DNA of 23,284 nt, from NCBI GenBank assembly GCA_019421525.1, contig JAHZFC010000013.1, positions 1-23,284 of the forward strand, read 5' to 3'. The DNA comes from Clostridiales bacterium (GTDB lineage Bacteria > Bacillota > Clostridia > Oscillospirales > Oscillospiraceae). Shown piece by piece: positions 15,073 to 22,189 of this stretch. Below the pieces are notes generated by a model, which did no database searches, was not told the DNA's origin, and saw only the letters and a list, made by a program, of their open reading frames with translations. The translations under genes and the position numbers were made by a program. Position 1 is the stretch's first letter. Every line of letters starts with the position of its first letter.

Positions 15073-15188
15073 TCTCCCCACGCCACTGCCGCGCCGCGGG
15101 GGCCCCTTCGTTTTGATCTGCGGGCGCCGGGAATGGATCCCGCCGCCCTCCGCGCCATCCGGCGCGGCCCGCCTGCGGCGGGCGGAGG
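15073..15188. other. 116-bp structured GC-rich insert between the duplicated gene tails
   Basis: It separates the two 84-bp copies. Its right part folds into a three-way arrangement: CCCTCCG at 15146-15152 with CGGAGGG at 15183-15189 encloses the hairpins CGCGCC/GGCGCG (15151-15166) and GCCCGC/GCGGGC (15167-15183), though the enclosing stem and hairpins share a few bases. No gene is supported. It may be a REP-like or MITE-like element, or diverged leftover DNA. Confidence 0.5.
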
Positions 15189-15272
15189 GCCTGCCGGCCT
15201 GCCTCAGTTCTCCCGGGCGCTGTACTTCTCCAGCAAGATATCCGGGTAATAGGACAGCTTGGCCTTCCGCAG
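15189..15272 (-). repeat. Duplicated gene tail, copy 2 (within the intact gene)
   Basis: This is the functional 3' end of the DUF2156 gene and 15 bp after it, 83 of 84 bases identical to 14989-15072 in direct orientation. Confidence 0.9.
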
Positions 15273-16109
15273 GCCCTCCAGCCCCATGTCATCCTCCCGG
15301 TCGATGTAGGCCACCTGGGGGAAGGTCGCCCGCACCCAGCGGGCCATCTCCCGGTTGATGACCGCATAGGCTCCCTGGAGCTCTCCGTACGCCTTTTCAA
15401 AGTGGACGTTGTAGCAGTCCTGGGTGGTCAGGCTGCCCAGGGAAAAGGCCACCACCCGGCCCTCCGCCCGGATGAGCCCGCCGGTCACCCCCAGCTCGTC
15501 CATCTGTGCCAGGGCAGTCTCCACCGCCTCCCGCTCATGGCCCAGGTTGGCGTCCGCCCGGCCGGCCTCCACCTGCTCGGCGTACCACTTCTCCTCCATC
15601 TCCACACACTCCGTCCGGTTGTCCGGGCCGATGGTCTCGAACAGCCAGTCGGGGAACTGCTCGTCAAAGCGGTGGATGTGGTTTCGCTTGGCGTGGAGCT
15701 TTTTCCCCGCCAGATCGGCCAGCTTGTCCACGGTATAGATATAGTCGAAGCCGTCCCGGTCCTCCTGGAATGTGAAGCGCCCGGGGAACTCCGCCTCCAG
15801 CTGCTCCTTCTGTTCCGCCGTCAGGCAGATGAGGGTGAGCGGTGCGCCGTGGTCGGCAGCGTCCGCCCTGGCCGCGTCCAAAGCCGGGGCCAGGGGGCCT
15901 GAGCCCATGGGGAACAGGTGGCTCAGGCCGGGGCCGCCCAGCATCTCCACCAGCAGCCGGTCCCCCACCCGGGCGATCTTCTGGGGGTAGGCGGTGGCCC
16001 ACAGGTAGATGCTGGCAAAGTTGTGTTCACAGGCCCGGCTGCCCTCCCGGCCCAGCAGGTCAGTGACCCACGTTCGGTCGGACAGCTCCGGGCGTTTGAA
16101 GATATCCAT
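15204..16109 (-). CDS. DUF2156 domain protein (PG lysyltransferase-like GNAT fold)
   Basis: A 301-residue soluble protein resembling the DUF2156 family, which is related to the catalytic domain of MprF-type phosphatidylglycerol lysyltransferases and to Fem-like transferases. Recognisable parts are the N-terminal FKRPELSDRTWV, FASIYLWA, the central GKKLHAKRNHIHRF near 150-163 and the C-terminal AYAVINREMARW plus YIDREDDMGLEGLRKAKLSY. No membrane segment is present, so it is not a full flippase-synthase. The start is the ATG at 16109, with GAGGAAG 5 nt upstream. The frame stays open upstream across the promoter. Its tail is duplicated downstream. Confidence 0.87.
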   Translation of the reverse strand: MDIFKRPELSDRTWVTDLLGREGSRACEHNFASIYLWATAYPQKIARVGDRLLVEMLGGPGLSHLFPMGSGPLAPALDAARADAADHGAPLTLICLTAEQKEQLEAEFPGRFTFQEDRDGFDYIYTVDKLADLAGKKLHAKRNHIHRFDEQFPDWLFETIGPDNRTECVEMEEKWYAEQVEAGRADANLGHEREAVETALAQMDELGVTGGLIRAEGRVVAFSLGSLTTQDCYNVHFEKAYGELQGAYAVINREMARWVRATFPQVAYIDREDDMGLEGLRKAKLSYYPDILLEKYSAREN

Positions 16110-16163
16110 AAAAACTTCCTCTTTTGATGTGTTGTGCCCGCCTTGCGCGGGCCAGTTTCCCAT

Positions 16164-16192
16164 ATCATAGCATACTTCTAGGGGAATGACAA
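16164..16192 (-). promoter_or_regulatory. Promoter of the DUF2156 gene
   Basis: On the minus strand, TTGTCA, 17 nt, TATGAT, about 55 bp before the ATG. A GCCCGC/GCGGGC hairpin at 16137-16153 falls in the 5' leader. Confidence 0.75.
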
Positions 16193-16223
16193 CAAAAAAC
16201 CGTTGTTTCATGCTCCCATTTCG

Positions 16224-16253
16224 TTGTCCCCTTTTCCCGTTTTATGATATACT
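16224..16253 (+). promoter_or_regulatory. Promoter of the small lipoprotein gene
   Basis: TTGTCC, 18 nt, TATACT on the plus strand, divergent from the promoter at 16164-16192. The 31 bp between the two -35 elements could hold a shared control site, but none is evident. Confidence 0.6.
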
Positions 16254-16317
16254 GAACGCATAAAATATTGATAAGGAGAATCTCACGATAGCACGGACTT
16301 TTTCGCGGTTTTGCCAG

Positions 16318-16647
16318 TTGTACATGCTATGCGTCCTTCCCCTGTTCCTCCTGCTCCTGGCCGGCTGCACCCAGGACGTCTATGACATGCCTCCCACCGT
16401 CCTCATAAATGGGGAAAACTATCGCCTGGCGAACACGGTCTATGAGGAGCTGCCCGGGGGCGCGGGATACCTGGGCGAGTTATCCAACTGTGTTCCGCCG
16501 AACCAAATGCCAACAGAAGACCTCCAGGCCAACGACGATCTGGACGGGCACCAGGTCTACCGGCTTGACAGCAGCAGCATCCTGGTGGAGCGCGACCGGG
16601 GCTGGCAGCGCTATGACCTCTTTCTAGGGTCCTCGCCAGCACCCTGA
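16318..16647 (+). CDS. Small predicted lipoprotein, unknown function
   Basis: The only plus-strand gene, with about 109 residues from the TTG at 16318. A hydrophobic run LPLFLLLLAGC ends in the lipobox LAGC with Cys17 in this numbering. The mature part has about 90 residues and resembles no family I recognise. The start is uncertain. The TTG and the ATG at 16324 lack a ribosome binding site. In frame upstream, AAGGAG at 16271-16276 is followed by an ATA codon at 16288, which would give a normal lipoprotein leader (ARTFSRFCQL before the core). A promoter upstream and a terminator downstream support a real gene. Confidence 0.6.
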   Translation: MYMLCVLPLFLLLLAGCTQDVYDMPPTVLINGENYRLANTVYEELPGGAGYLGELSNCVPPNQMPTEDLQANDDLDGHQVYRLDSSSILVERDRGWQRYDLFLGSSPAP

Positions 16648-16654
16648 CAAACGC

Positions 16655-16685
16655 AAGGCCCTCCCTGACCGGCAGGGAGGGCCTT
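16655..16685. terminator. Bidirectional terminator between the lipoprotein gene and rny
   Basis: AAGGCCCTCCCTG at 16655-16667 pairs with 16673-16685 around a 5-nt loop. TTTT ends the arm on the plus strand and TTGCGTTTG follows on the minus strand. It serves two convergent genes. Confidence 0.88.
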
Positions 16686-16694
16686 TTGCTTTGT

Positions 16695-18251
16695 TTACTT
16701 GGCGTACTCGATGGCCTTGGTCTCCCGGATCAGGTTGACCTTGATCTGTCCGGGGTACTCCAGCTCGTCCTCGATCTTCTTGGCGATCTCCCGGGCCAGC
16801 AGCACCATGCGGTCCTCGGACACCTCCTCGGGCTTGACCATGATGCGGATCTCCCGGCCGGCCTGGATGGCGTAGGCCTTGTCAACGCCGGGGAAGGAGG
16901 AGGCCAGCTCCTCCAGCTTTTCCAGCCGCTTGATGTAGTACTCTACATTTTCCTTCCGGGCGCCGGGGCGGGCCGCGGAGATGGCGTCCGCCGCCTGGAC
17001 CAGGCAGGCCACGATGGTCTTGGCCTCCACGTCGCCGTGGTGGGCCTCGATGGCGTGGACCACCGCCTCGCTCTCCTTATACTTCCGGGCCAGCTCCACG
17101 CCGATCTGCACATGGGAGCCCTCCACCTCGTGGTCGATGGACTTGCCCAGGTCGTGGAGCAGGCCGGCCCGCTTGGCCTGGGTCACGTCGGCGCCGATCT
17201 CAGCGGCGATCAGCCCCGCCAGGTGGGACACCTCGATGGAGTGGTTGAGCACGTTCTGGCCGTAGCTGGTGCGGTAGCGCATGCGGCCCAGTAGCTTGAT
17301 GAGCTCGGGGTGCAGGCCGTGGACATTGGTCTCGAACACGGCGCGCTCGCCCTCGGCCTTGATGGTGGCGTCCACCTCCCGCTTGGCCTTCTCCACCATC
17401 TCCTCGATGCGGGTGGGGTGGATGCGGCCGTCCAGGATGAGCTTTTCCAGGGCCAGCCGGGCGATCTCCCGGCGCACCGGGTCAAAGCAGGACACAGTGA
17501 TGGCCTCGGGAGTGTCGTCGATGATGAGGTCCACCCCGGTCATGGTCTCCAGGGTGCGGATGTTGCGGCCCTCCCGGCCGATGATGCGGCCCTTCATCTC
17601 GTCGTTGGGCAGGGGCACCACAGACACGGTGGCCTCGGCCACATGGTCGGCGGCGCACCGCTGGATGGCCAGGGCGATCTGCTCCCGGGCGTAGGTGTCC
17701 GCCTTATCCTTGAAGTCGGCCTGGATCTCCTTGAGCTTGACGGCCTGCTCGTGGGTGACGGCGTCGGCCAGCTGGTCGATCAGGTAGCGCTTGGCCTCCT
17801 CGGTGGTCAGGCCGGAGATCCGCTCCAGCACCTCCAGCTGGCTGCGCTTCATGGCGTCCAGCTCTTCCTTCTCCTCGTCCAGCTCGGTGAGCTTGGCGGC
17901 CACCAGCTCCTCTTTTTTCTCCAGGTTCTCTGTCTTGCGGTCCAGGTTCTCCTCTTTCTGGTTCAGGCGGTTCTCCTGGCGCTGGAGCTCGCTGCGGCGG
18001 TCCTTGACCTCCTTTTCGAACTCCGTGCGCTCCTTGAGGATCTCTTCCTTGGCCTCTACGGTAGCCTCCCGCTTCTTGCTCTCCGCACTCTTGATGGCGT
18101 CGTTGATGATACGCCGGGCCTCTTCCTCGGCCGAGCCGATCTCCCGCTCGGCGGAAGCCTTCCGGCGCTGATAGCCGATCACAGCGCCCGCGGCCAGGCA
18201 GATGACGCCCGCCACCACGGCGATGATGATCGCCACATAGATAGGCAACAC
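16695..18251 (-). CDS. rny: Ribonuclease Y
   Basis: Membrane-anchored endoribonuclease that starts mRNA decay in Firmicutes. About 518 residues: one N-terminal membrane helix (about 3-25), a long Glu/Lys-rich coiled coil to about 170, a KH RNA-binding domain with KGRIIGREGRNI near 215-226, and an HD phosphohydrolase domain with LLHDLGKSIDHE near 365-376. Length and domain order are those of full RNase Y. I chose the GTG at 18251. A GTG 12 bp further upstream is only one base from GGAGG, too close to use, while this one is 11 nt away. It is preceded by a long leader and ends at a strong terminator. Confidence 0.93.
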   Translation of the reverse strand: MLPIYVAIIIAVVAGVICLAAGAVIGYQRRKASAEREIGSAEEEARRIINDAIKSAESKKREATVEAKEEILKERTEFEKEVKDRRSELQRQENRLNQKEENLDRKTENLEKKEELVAAKLTELDEEKEELDAMKRSQLEVLERISGLTTEEAKRYLIDQLADAVTHEQAVKLKEIQADFKDKADTYAREQIALAIQRCAADHVAEATVSVVPLPNDEMKGRIIGREGRNIRTLETMTGVDLIIDDTPEAITVSCFDPVRREIARLALEKLILDGRIHPTRIEEMVEKAKREVDATIKAEGERAVFETNVHGLHPELIKLLGRMRYRTSYGQNVLNHSIEVSHLAGLIAAEIGADVTQAKRAGLLHDLGKSIDHEVEGSHVQIGVELARKYKESEAVVHAIEAHHGDVEAKTIVACLVQAADAISAARPGARKENVEYYIKRLEKLEELASSFPGVDKAYAIQAGREIRIMVKPEEVSEDRMVLLAREIAKKIEDELEYPGQIKVNLIRETKAIEYAK

Positions 18252-18338
18252 TGGTCTCCACACCTCCTAAGTTCGTGGTTTCTCTCTTAATGATCCAAAA
18301 TAAGACGCGATGCGCCCAAAGGCACACCGCGATAACCG

Positions 18339-18363
18339 AAAAACCGCCCGCCATTGGGCGCGG
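18339..18363 (-). terminator. Terminator-like hairpin in the rny leader
   Basis: On the minus strand, CCGCGCC pairs with GGCGGGCGG (7 pairs, a 2-nt bulge, loop CAAT), followed by TTTTT. It lies inside the transcript of about 230 nt that precedes rny, about 90 nt before the start codon, so it could attenuate rny. A second hairpin upstream (ACACCC/GGGTGT, 18429-18442) is also in the leader. Confidence 0.5.
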
Positions 18364-18488
18364 TATTTGAGTGACATAGCGTCATATATCGTTTTACATC
18401 GCTTCCGCATATATGAAAATACACCCTGGGGTGTCTCTATTCCTCAAACAGGCGAAGGCCGCCCGGTCTTTCAAAATTATCCACTCCT

Positions 18489-18517
18489 ATTGTAAAGGTT
18501 GCCGTCTTTTCTGTCAA
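18489..18517 (-). promoter_or_regulatory. Promoter of rny
   Basis: On the minus strand, TTGACA, 17 nt, TACAAT. The -35 matches the consensus exactly and the -10 at five of six positions. Transcription would start near 18482, leaving about 230 nt before the rny start codon. Confidence 0.85.
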
Positions 18518-18545
18518 GCGGAAATGTGAACATCCTGTGAAAACT

Positions 18546-18581
18546 GTCAAGGCCCGGGGCGATCCCTCCCCGGGCCCTGAC
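18546..18581 (-). terminator. Terminator of the bceAB-like operon
   Basis: GTCA-GGCCCGGGG pairs with CCCCGGGCC-TGAC (13 pairs with one mismatch) around an 8-nt loop. On the minus strand it is followed by AGTTTTCAC. It lies just upstream of the rny promoter. Confidence 0.75.
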
Positions 18582-18613
18582 ACTGTCCAAAAAGCCTCGC
18601 CGTTTCCCTTCCC

Positions 18614-18700
18614 TCAGTACTTCCGGCGGCGGATCAGCAGGGCCGCCAGCCCGGCCAGCGCCCCGGCCGCCAGCAGCAGAGGCAATATCATCCGTCTCAT
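18614..18700 (-). CDS. 28-residue single-pass membrane peptide
   Basis: A very short gene 25 bp after the BceB-like permease stop codon. It encodes MRRMILPLLLAAGALAGLAA followed by LLIRRRKY: basic ends around one hydrophobic helix. AAGGAG lies 7 nt before the ATG, an excellent ribosome binding site, and the operon terminator follows 33 bp after the stop. The combination of a strong site, a coherent membrane-peptide composition and a position inside the operon argues for a real gene. It may be a small partner or stabiliser of the transporter. Function unknown. Confidence 0.6.
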   Translation of the reverse strand: MRRMILPLLLAAGALAGLAALLIRRRKY

Positions 18701-18725
18701 GGGACCGCTCCTTTCTTGGCAAGCA

Positions 18726-20744
18726 TTATTTGACGATCTTGTAGTAGGTCCGGGCGGTGAGCAGGTACACCACGCCGTACACCAGGCAGAACACCAGCAC
18801 CGTGCCCACGGTACACAGGGCGGTGACCGCCACGCTCCGGATAGAGAACAGGGTGAGCAGCTGGACCACCATGTTGAAGTCGAACAGGATATGGATGGCC
18901 GCGGCCAGGATGGGCAGGAAGAACACGGTGAGCACCTGGCTGCGGATAGAGGCGCGCACCTGCCGCTCCTCCAGGCCCACCTTGCGCATGATCTCGAACC
19001 GGCCCTGGTCCTCATAGCCCTCGGACACCTGCTTGTAGTAGATGATCAGTGCGGTGGCCAGCAGGAAGATGATGCCCAGCAGGATGCCCAGGAACAAAAA
19101 GCCCCCCGCCATGGCATAGCCGTCCACCTCCATGTCCGCCCGGGCGTCCACGCTCAACGAGTTGAACCCGCCCACATTTAAGTTATCCTCCAGTCCCCCG
19201 GGACCCGTGTAGTCCCACCAGGCCGCCTGGAGGCCCAGGGCCTGCTCCTGGGTGCAGTCCAGGTCCATGAAGATCAGAAAGCGGTAGTCCCGGTCGGCGG
19301 TGGGCTGCTGAAAGCGGTACCAGGCCGCCAGCTCCTGCTCATCCGCCACCCCCCGACAGACGGGGGAGAACTCATCGTTGGTCACTGAGAAGTAGCGAAG
19401 CTCCGGCAGCCGCTCCGTCACCTCCAGGGACTTGGTCTCCCCCTCCACGGTGTGGAACGTCAGCTCGCCCAGCGGCGTCTCCTCGCCGCACACCATGGCC
19501 TGGCCCGGCTCCAGGACCGGGGCGCTCTGGCCGGACATAGCCGCATAGCCGGATGCGGTGATGAGATAGACCATGCGGTTGAGGGAACGGTCGCTGCTGG
19601 TGGCCAGCAGGAAGCCGCCGTACTCGTCCAGGCTGGCATCGAAGCTCACATATTCCACCGTCCGCAGGTCCTCCGCCGCCAGCCCCTGCTCCCGGGCGAA
19701 GTCCTCCGCCAAGGCCACGGCGGCCTGGGGGTCGAAGGGCTCCTCCTGGTCCTCTGCGTAGCGCACCTCGATCTGAAAGTCGGCGGGGTACTGGGCGGCG
19801 ATGATCTCCCCGGTGCCCAGGTAGAGGGACAGGGTGCCCGAGATCATCACCATCACCATGGTGGACAGGATGCAGATGTTGGCAAGGCCCACTGCGTTGC
19901 GCTTCATCCGGTAGAGCATACCGGACACGCCGATGAAGTGGCTGGTCTGGTAATAGAAGCCCTTATTCTTCCGCAGCAGCTTCAGCAGGGCGATGGAGCC
20001 AGCGGTGAACAGGCAGTAGGTGCCGATGATGACCAGCAGCACCGCCAGGAAGTAAAAGGCGATGGCGGAAAAGGGGTCAGTGGTGGTGATCGCGATGGCG
20101 TAGCCCGCCCCCAGGGCGGCCACCCCGATGACCGCGGTGAGCCAGCGGGTCTTGGGCTCCTTCTCCCCCACCTGGCCGCCCCGGAGCAGCTGGATGGGGC
20201 TGACCAGCCGCACCCGGCCCAGGTTGATGAGCAGGGCCAGCACCAGCAGCCCACCGAACAGCACGGCGGTGAGGGCTACGGCGGGCAGGGACAGCCCCGC
20301 CGAGAAGGGGATGGAAAATCGCAGCAGCCGGGTGAGCAGAACGGTGGCCAGGGCGTGGAGGACCACACCGCACACCACGCCGCCCACGATGCCGATGAGT
20401 GCGGTATACAGGCTCTCCCAGCACTGGAGCAGGGCGATGTTCCCCTTGCCCATGCCCAGGATGTTATATAGGCCCAGCTCCTTTTTCCGCTGCTTCATGA
20501 GGAAGCTGTTGATGTAGAGGAGCAGGATGGCCGAGAAAATGCCCGCGATGAACATGCCCATGCCCATCATGACGGATACATACTCCGCCCCCCGCATGGT
20601 GTCCACCCCCGGGTCGAACACCAGGGCGGACATGACGTAGAAGGCGGCGGCCAGGCCGATGAGGGCCAGCAGATAGGGCACAAAGAAGCGGCGGTTCTGG
20701 CGGATGTTCTGCCAGGCCAGCCTGGGGTAGAGTCCGTTACGCAC
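18726..20744 (-). CDS. BceB-like ABC transporter permease (FtsX family)
   Basis: Permease of about 672 residues, the size of BceB-type proteins that remove or sense peptide antibiotics acting on lipid II cycle intermediates. It opens with GLYPRLAWQNIRQNRRFF, has about ten membrane segments, and a large extracellular domain of roughly 200 residues between segments seven and eight (about 325-540), the hallmark of the family and the usual specificity site. I chose the GTG at 20744 because GGAGG lies 8 nt upstream. A GTG at 20753 overlaps that site. It overlaps the ATPase gene by 8 bp. No two-component system is next to it in the window. Confidence 0.9.
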   Translation of the reverse strand: MRNGLYPRLAWQNIRQNRRFFVPYLLALIGLAAAFYVMSALVFDPGVDTMRGAEYVSVMMGMGMFIAGIFSAILLLYINSFLMKQRKKELGLYNILGMGKGNIALLQCWESLYTALIGIVGGVVCGVVLHALATVLLTRLLRFSIPFSAGLSLPAVALTAVLFGGLLVLALLINLGRVRLVSPIQLLRGGQVGEKEPKTRWLTAVIGVAALGAGYAIAITTTDPFSAIAFYFLAVLLVIIGTYCLFTAGSIALLKLLRKNKGFYYQTSHFIGVSGMLYRMKRNAVGLANICILSTMVMVMISGTLSLYLGTGEIIAAQYPADFQIEVRYAEDQEEPFDPQAAVALAEDFAREQGLAAEDLRTVEYVSFDASLDEYGGFLLATSSDRSLNRMVYLITASGYAAMSGQSAPVLEPGQAMVCGEETPLGELTFHTVEGETKSLEVTERLPELRYFSVTNDEFSPVCRGVADEQELAAWYRFQQPTADRDYRFLIFMDLDCTQEQALGLQAAWWDYTGPGGLEDNLNVGGFNSLSVDARADMEVDGYAMAGGFLFLGILLGIIFLLATALIIYYKQVSEGYEDQGRFEIMRKVGLEERQVRASIRSQVLTVFFLPILAAAIHILFDFNMVVQLLTLFSIRSVAVTALCTVGTVLVFCLVYGVVYLLTARTYYKIVK

Positions 20745-21504
20745 GCTTCTCACCTCCGGCGGTCAGGCGGGTGAGGGTGTCGGAGATGAGGCGGTACATC
20801 TCCCCGTCCCCCCGGCCCTCCCGGTACAGCTGGTGGTACACCGCCCCGTCCCGGATGAACAGCACCCGCCCGGCGTGGCTGGCGGCGGAGGTGGAGTGGG
20901 TGACCATGAGCACCGTCTGCCCCGCCTGGTTGATCTTGCCGAACAGGTCCATGAGGCTGTCCGCCGCCCGGGAGTCCAGGGCGCCGGTGGGCTCGTCGGC
21001 CAGGACGATCTCCGGCTGGGTGATGAGGGCCCGGGCCACGGCGCACCGCTGCTTCTGGCCGCCGGACACCTCGTAGGGATATTTGTCCAGCAGCTGCGTG
21101 ATGCCCAGGGTGTCCGCCAGGGGGGCCAGGCGCTGCTCCATCTCCGGGTACTTCTTGCCCGAGAGCACCAGGGGCAGGAAGATGTTGTCCCGGAGGGAGA
21201 AGGTGTCCAGCAGGTTGAAGTCCTGGAACACGAACCCCAGGTTGTCCCGGCGGAAGGCGGCCATGTTCTTTTCCCGTACGCTGGCCAGGTCCCGTCCGGC
21301 CAGGGCCACGGTGCCGGCGGTGGGCCGGTCCAGGGCGGCCAGGATGTTCAGCAAGGTGGTCTTGCCGGAGCCCGACTCGCCCATGATGGCCACGAACTCC
21401 CCCTTCTCCACGGAAAAGGACACGTCGGTGAGGGCCTCTACCTTTTGTCCCCCGAACCGGGTGGTGTAGACTTTCTTGAGATGACTGACTTCCAGAATGG
21501 GCAT
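20737..21504 (-). CDS. BceA-like ABC transporter ATPase
   Basis: A 255-residue ATPase of the MacB/LolD/BceA group that energises the adjacent FtsX-type permease. Walker A GESGSGKT is at 42-49, then a Q-loop in LGFVFQDFNLLD, signature VSGGQKQR near 143-150 and Walker B IVLADEPTGALDS. LGFVFQDFNLLDTF is typical of Bce-type ATPases. The ATG at 21504 follows GGGAGG 8 nt upstream. It is the first gene of the operon. The promoter carries 11-bp-spaced direct repeats fitting an OmpR-family response regulator such as BceR, which is encoded elsewhere if present. Confidence 0.92.
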   Translation of the reverse strand: MPILEVSHLKKVYTTRFGGQKVEALTDVSFSVEKGEFVAIMGESGSGKTTLLNILAALDRPTAGTVALAGRDLASVREKNMAAFRRDNLGFVFQDFNLLDTFSLRDNIFLPLVLSGKKYPEMEQRLAPLADTLGITQLLDKYPYEVSGGQKQRCAVARALITQPEIVLADEPTGALDSRAADSLMDLFGKINQAGQTVLMVTHSTSAASHAGRVLFIRDGAVYHQLYREGRGDGEMYRLISDTLTRLTAGGEKRA

Positions 21505-21552
21505 ATCGTGTTCCTCCCTGTCCTAAACTGTATTAACTGAATCAGTACGGTC

Positions 21553-21581
21553 AGTATACACGCCCCACCCCACGAAAGCAA
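21553..21581 (-). promoter_or_regulatory. Promoter of the bceAB-like operon
   Basis: On the minus strand, TTGCTT, 17 nt, TATACT, about 50 bp before the bceA ATG. The -35 is weak, as expected for an activated promoter. Confidence 0.7.
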
Positions 21582-21591
21582 TGAAGAAAGG

Positions 21592-21607
21592 ATTAAGATT
21601 GTATTAA
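21592..21607 (-). promoter_or_regulatory. Candidate response regulator site (direct repeats)
   Basis: On the minus strand, TTAAT, 6 nt, TTAAT: an 11-bp repeat spacing, ending 10 bp upstream of the -35 element. OmpR/PhoB-family regulators bind such tandem half-sites. A related TTAATACA also occurs in the 5' leader near 21528-21535. Confidence 0.45.
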
Positions 21608-21663
21608 ACCCGAACTCTCGACAGAGCAAGATATCCCAGCGGTTTGCGGCTTTTTGTGTCGCT

Positions 21664-21681
21664 AACGTGTGTCCAACGTGT
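21664..21681. repeat. Direct repeat AACGTGT at a likely prophage boundary
   Basis: AACGTGT, 4 nt, AACGTGT (11-bp spacing) in the gap between the bceAB-like promoter and the phage-like genes. Tyrosine recombinase arm sites often look like this, but no integrase is in the window. The rest of 21610-21740 shows nothing I can name. Confidence 0.3.
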
Positions 21682-21740
21682 AACTAACAGCAGAAAACTG
21701 TGCAAAAGGTATATCACAAAAAAGGTGAAAAAACATAGGT

Positions 21741-21768
21741 CCCCTCCAAATCTTACGACTGAGAGGGG
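21741..21768 (-). terminator. Weak terminator after the phage-like cassette
   Basis: On the minus strand, CCCCTC pairs with GAGGGG around a 16-nt loop, with a run of six T's starting 8 nt later (21728-21733). It sits just beyond the stop codon of the membrane protein gene. Confidence 0.45.
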
Positions 21769-21775
21769 GCTTGCC

Positions 21776-22189
21776 TTACAGGTCCCTTTTTACTGTCTCA
21801 TCCAGCTTTTTATCCGGCCAGCTATTGTTTTTGCTGATGTTCTCCACGGTGTTCTTGGCCAGCGCCACGGCCACCGTCCCCAGCAGCTCGGTCACCACAT
21901 ACCGCCCCAGGGTCTCCGCGATCTGCTCCGCTCCGGTGACCGCCAGGTAGAGCACCCCCCACAGCACACAAGTGCCGTTGACGATGAGCCACGCCACGAT
22001 GGCGTGGGAAAAGGTCAGCGCCCCGCGCCCCTGGAGCCAGTAGAGCATCCAGGCCAGGAAGGCTCCGCTCACCATGGTCACCAGGGCAAAGAGCAGCCGG
22101 ACGCCGCCGTGGTGCAGGGCGTACAGGATGGCCGCGCAGACGGCTATGTAGGCCCCCATCAGCGCCAGGGTGGATGCCCGGACCTTCAT
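21776..22189 (-). CDS. Small phage-like membrane protein
   Basis: A 137-residue protein with three predicted membrane helices (about 7-25, 30-53 and 58-86) and a polar, charged C-terminal tail. It starts inside the stop of the amidase gene (ATGA overlap). A multi-span membrane protein directly after an endolysin-type amidase suggests a holin or lysis accessory protein. I see no family signature, so this rests on context. The order is the reverse of the common holin-then-lysin arrangement, and the partial gene at the window edge is another holin candidate. Confidence 0.65.
   Translation of the reverse strand: MKVRASTLALMGAYIAVCAAILYALHHGGVRLLFALVTMVSGAFLAWMLYWLQGRGALTFSHAIVAWLIVNGTCVLWGVLYLAVTGAEQIAETLGRYVVTELLGTVAVALAKNTVENISKNNSWPDKKLDETVKRDL

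Noticed and set aside
14955..15158. 67-codon frame across the 116-bp insert and duplicated tail
   Set aside because: It reads the duplicated tail in a different frame from the gene, has no ribosome binding site and no recognisable composition.
18264..18354. Upstream open frame from an ATG in the rny leader
   Set aside because: It has no ribosome binding site and runs into rny in another frame. It is better explained as leader RNA.
21600..21625. GAGAGTTCGGGTTT (minus strand) as a tRNA T-arm and phage attachment target
   Set aside because: No acceptor, D or anticodon arm can be found around it, so no tRNA is supported.
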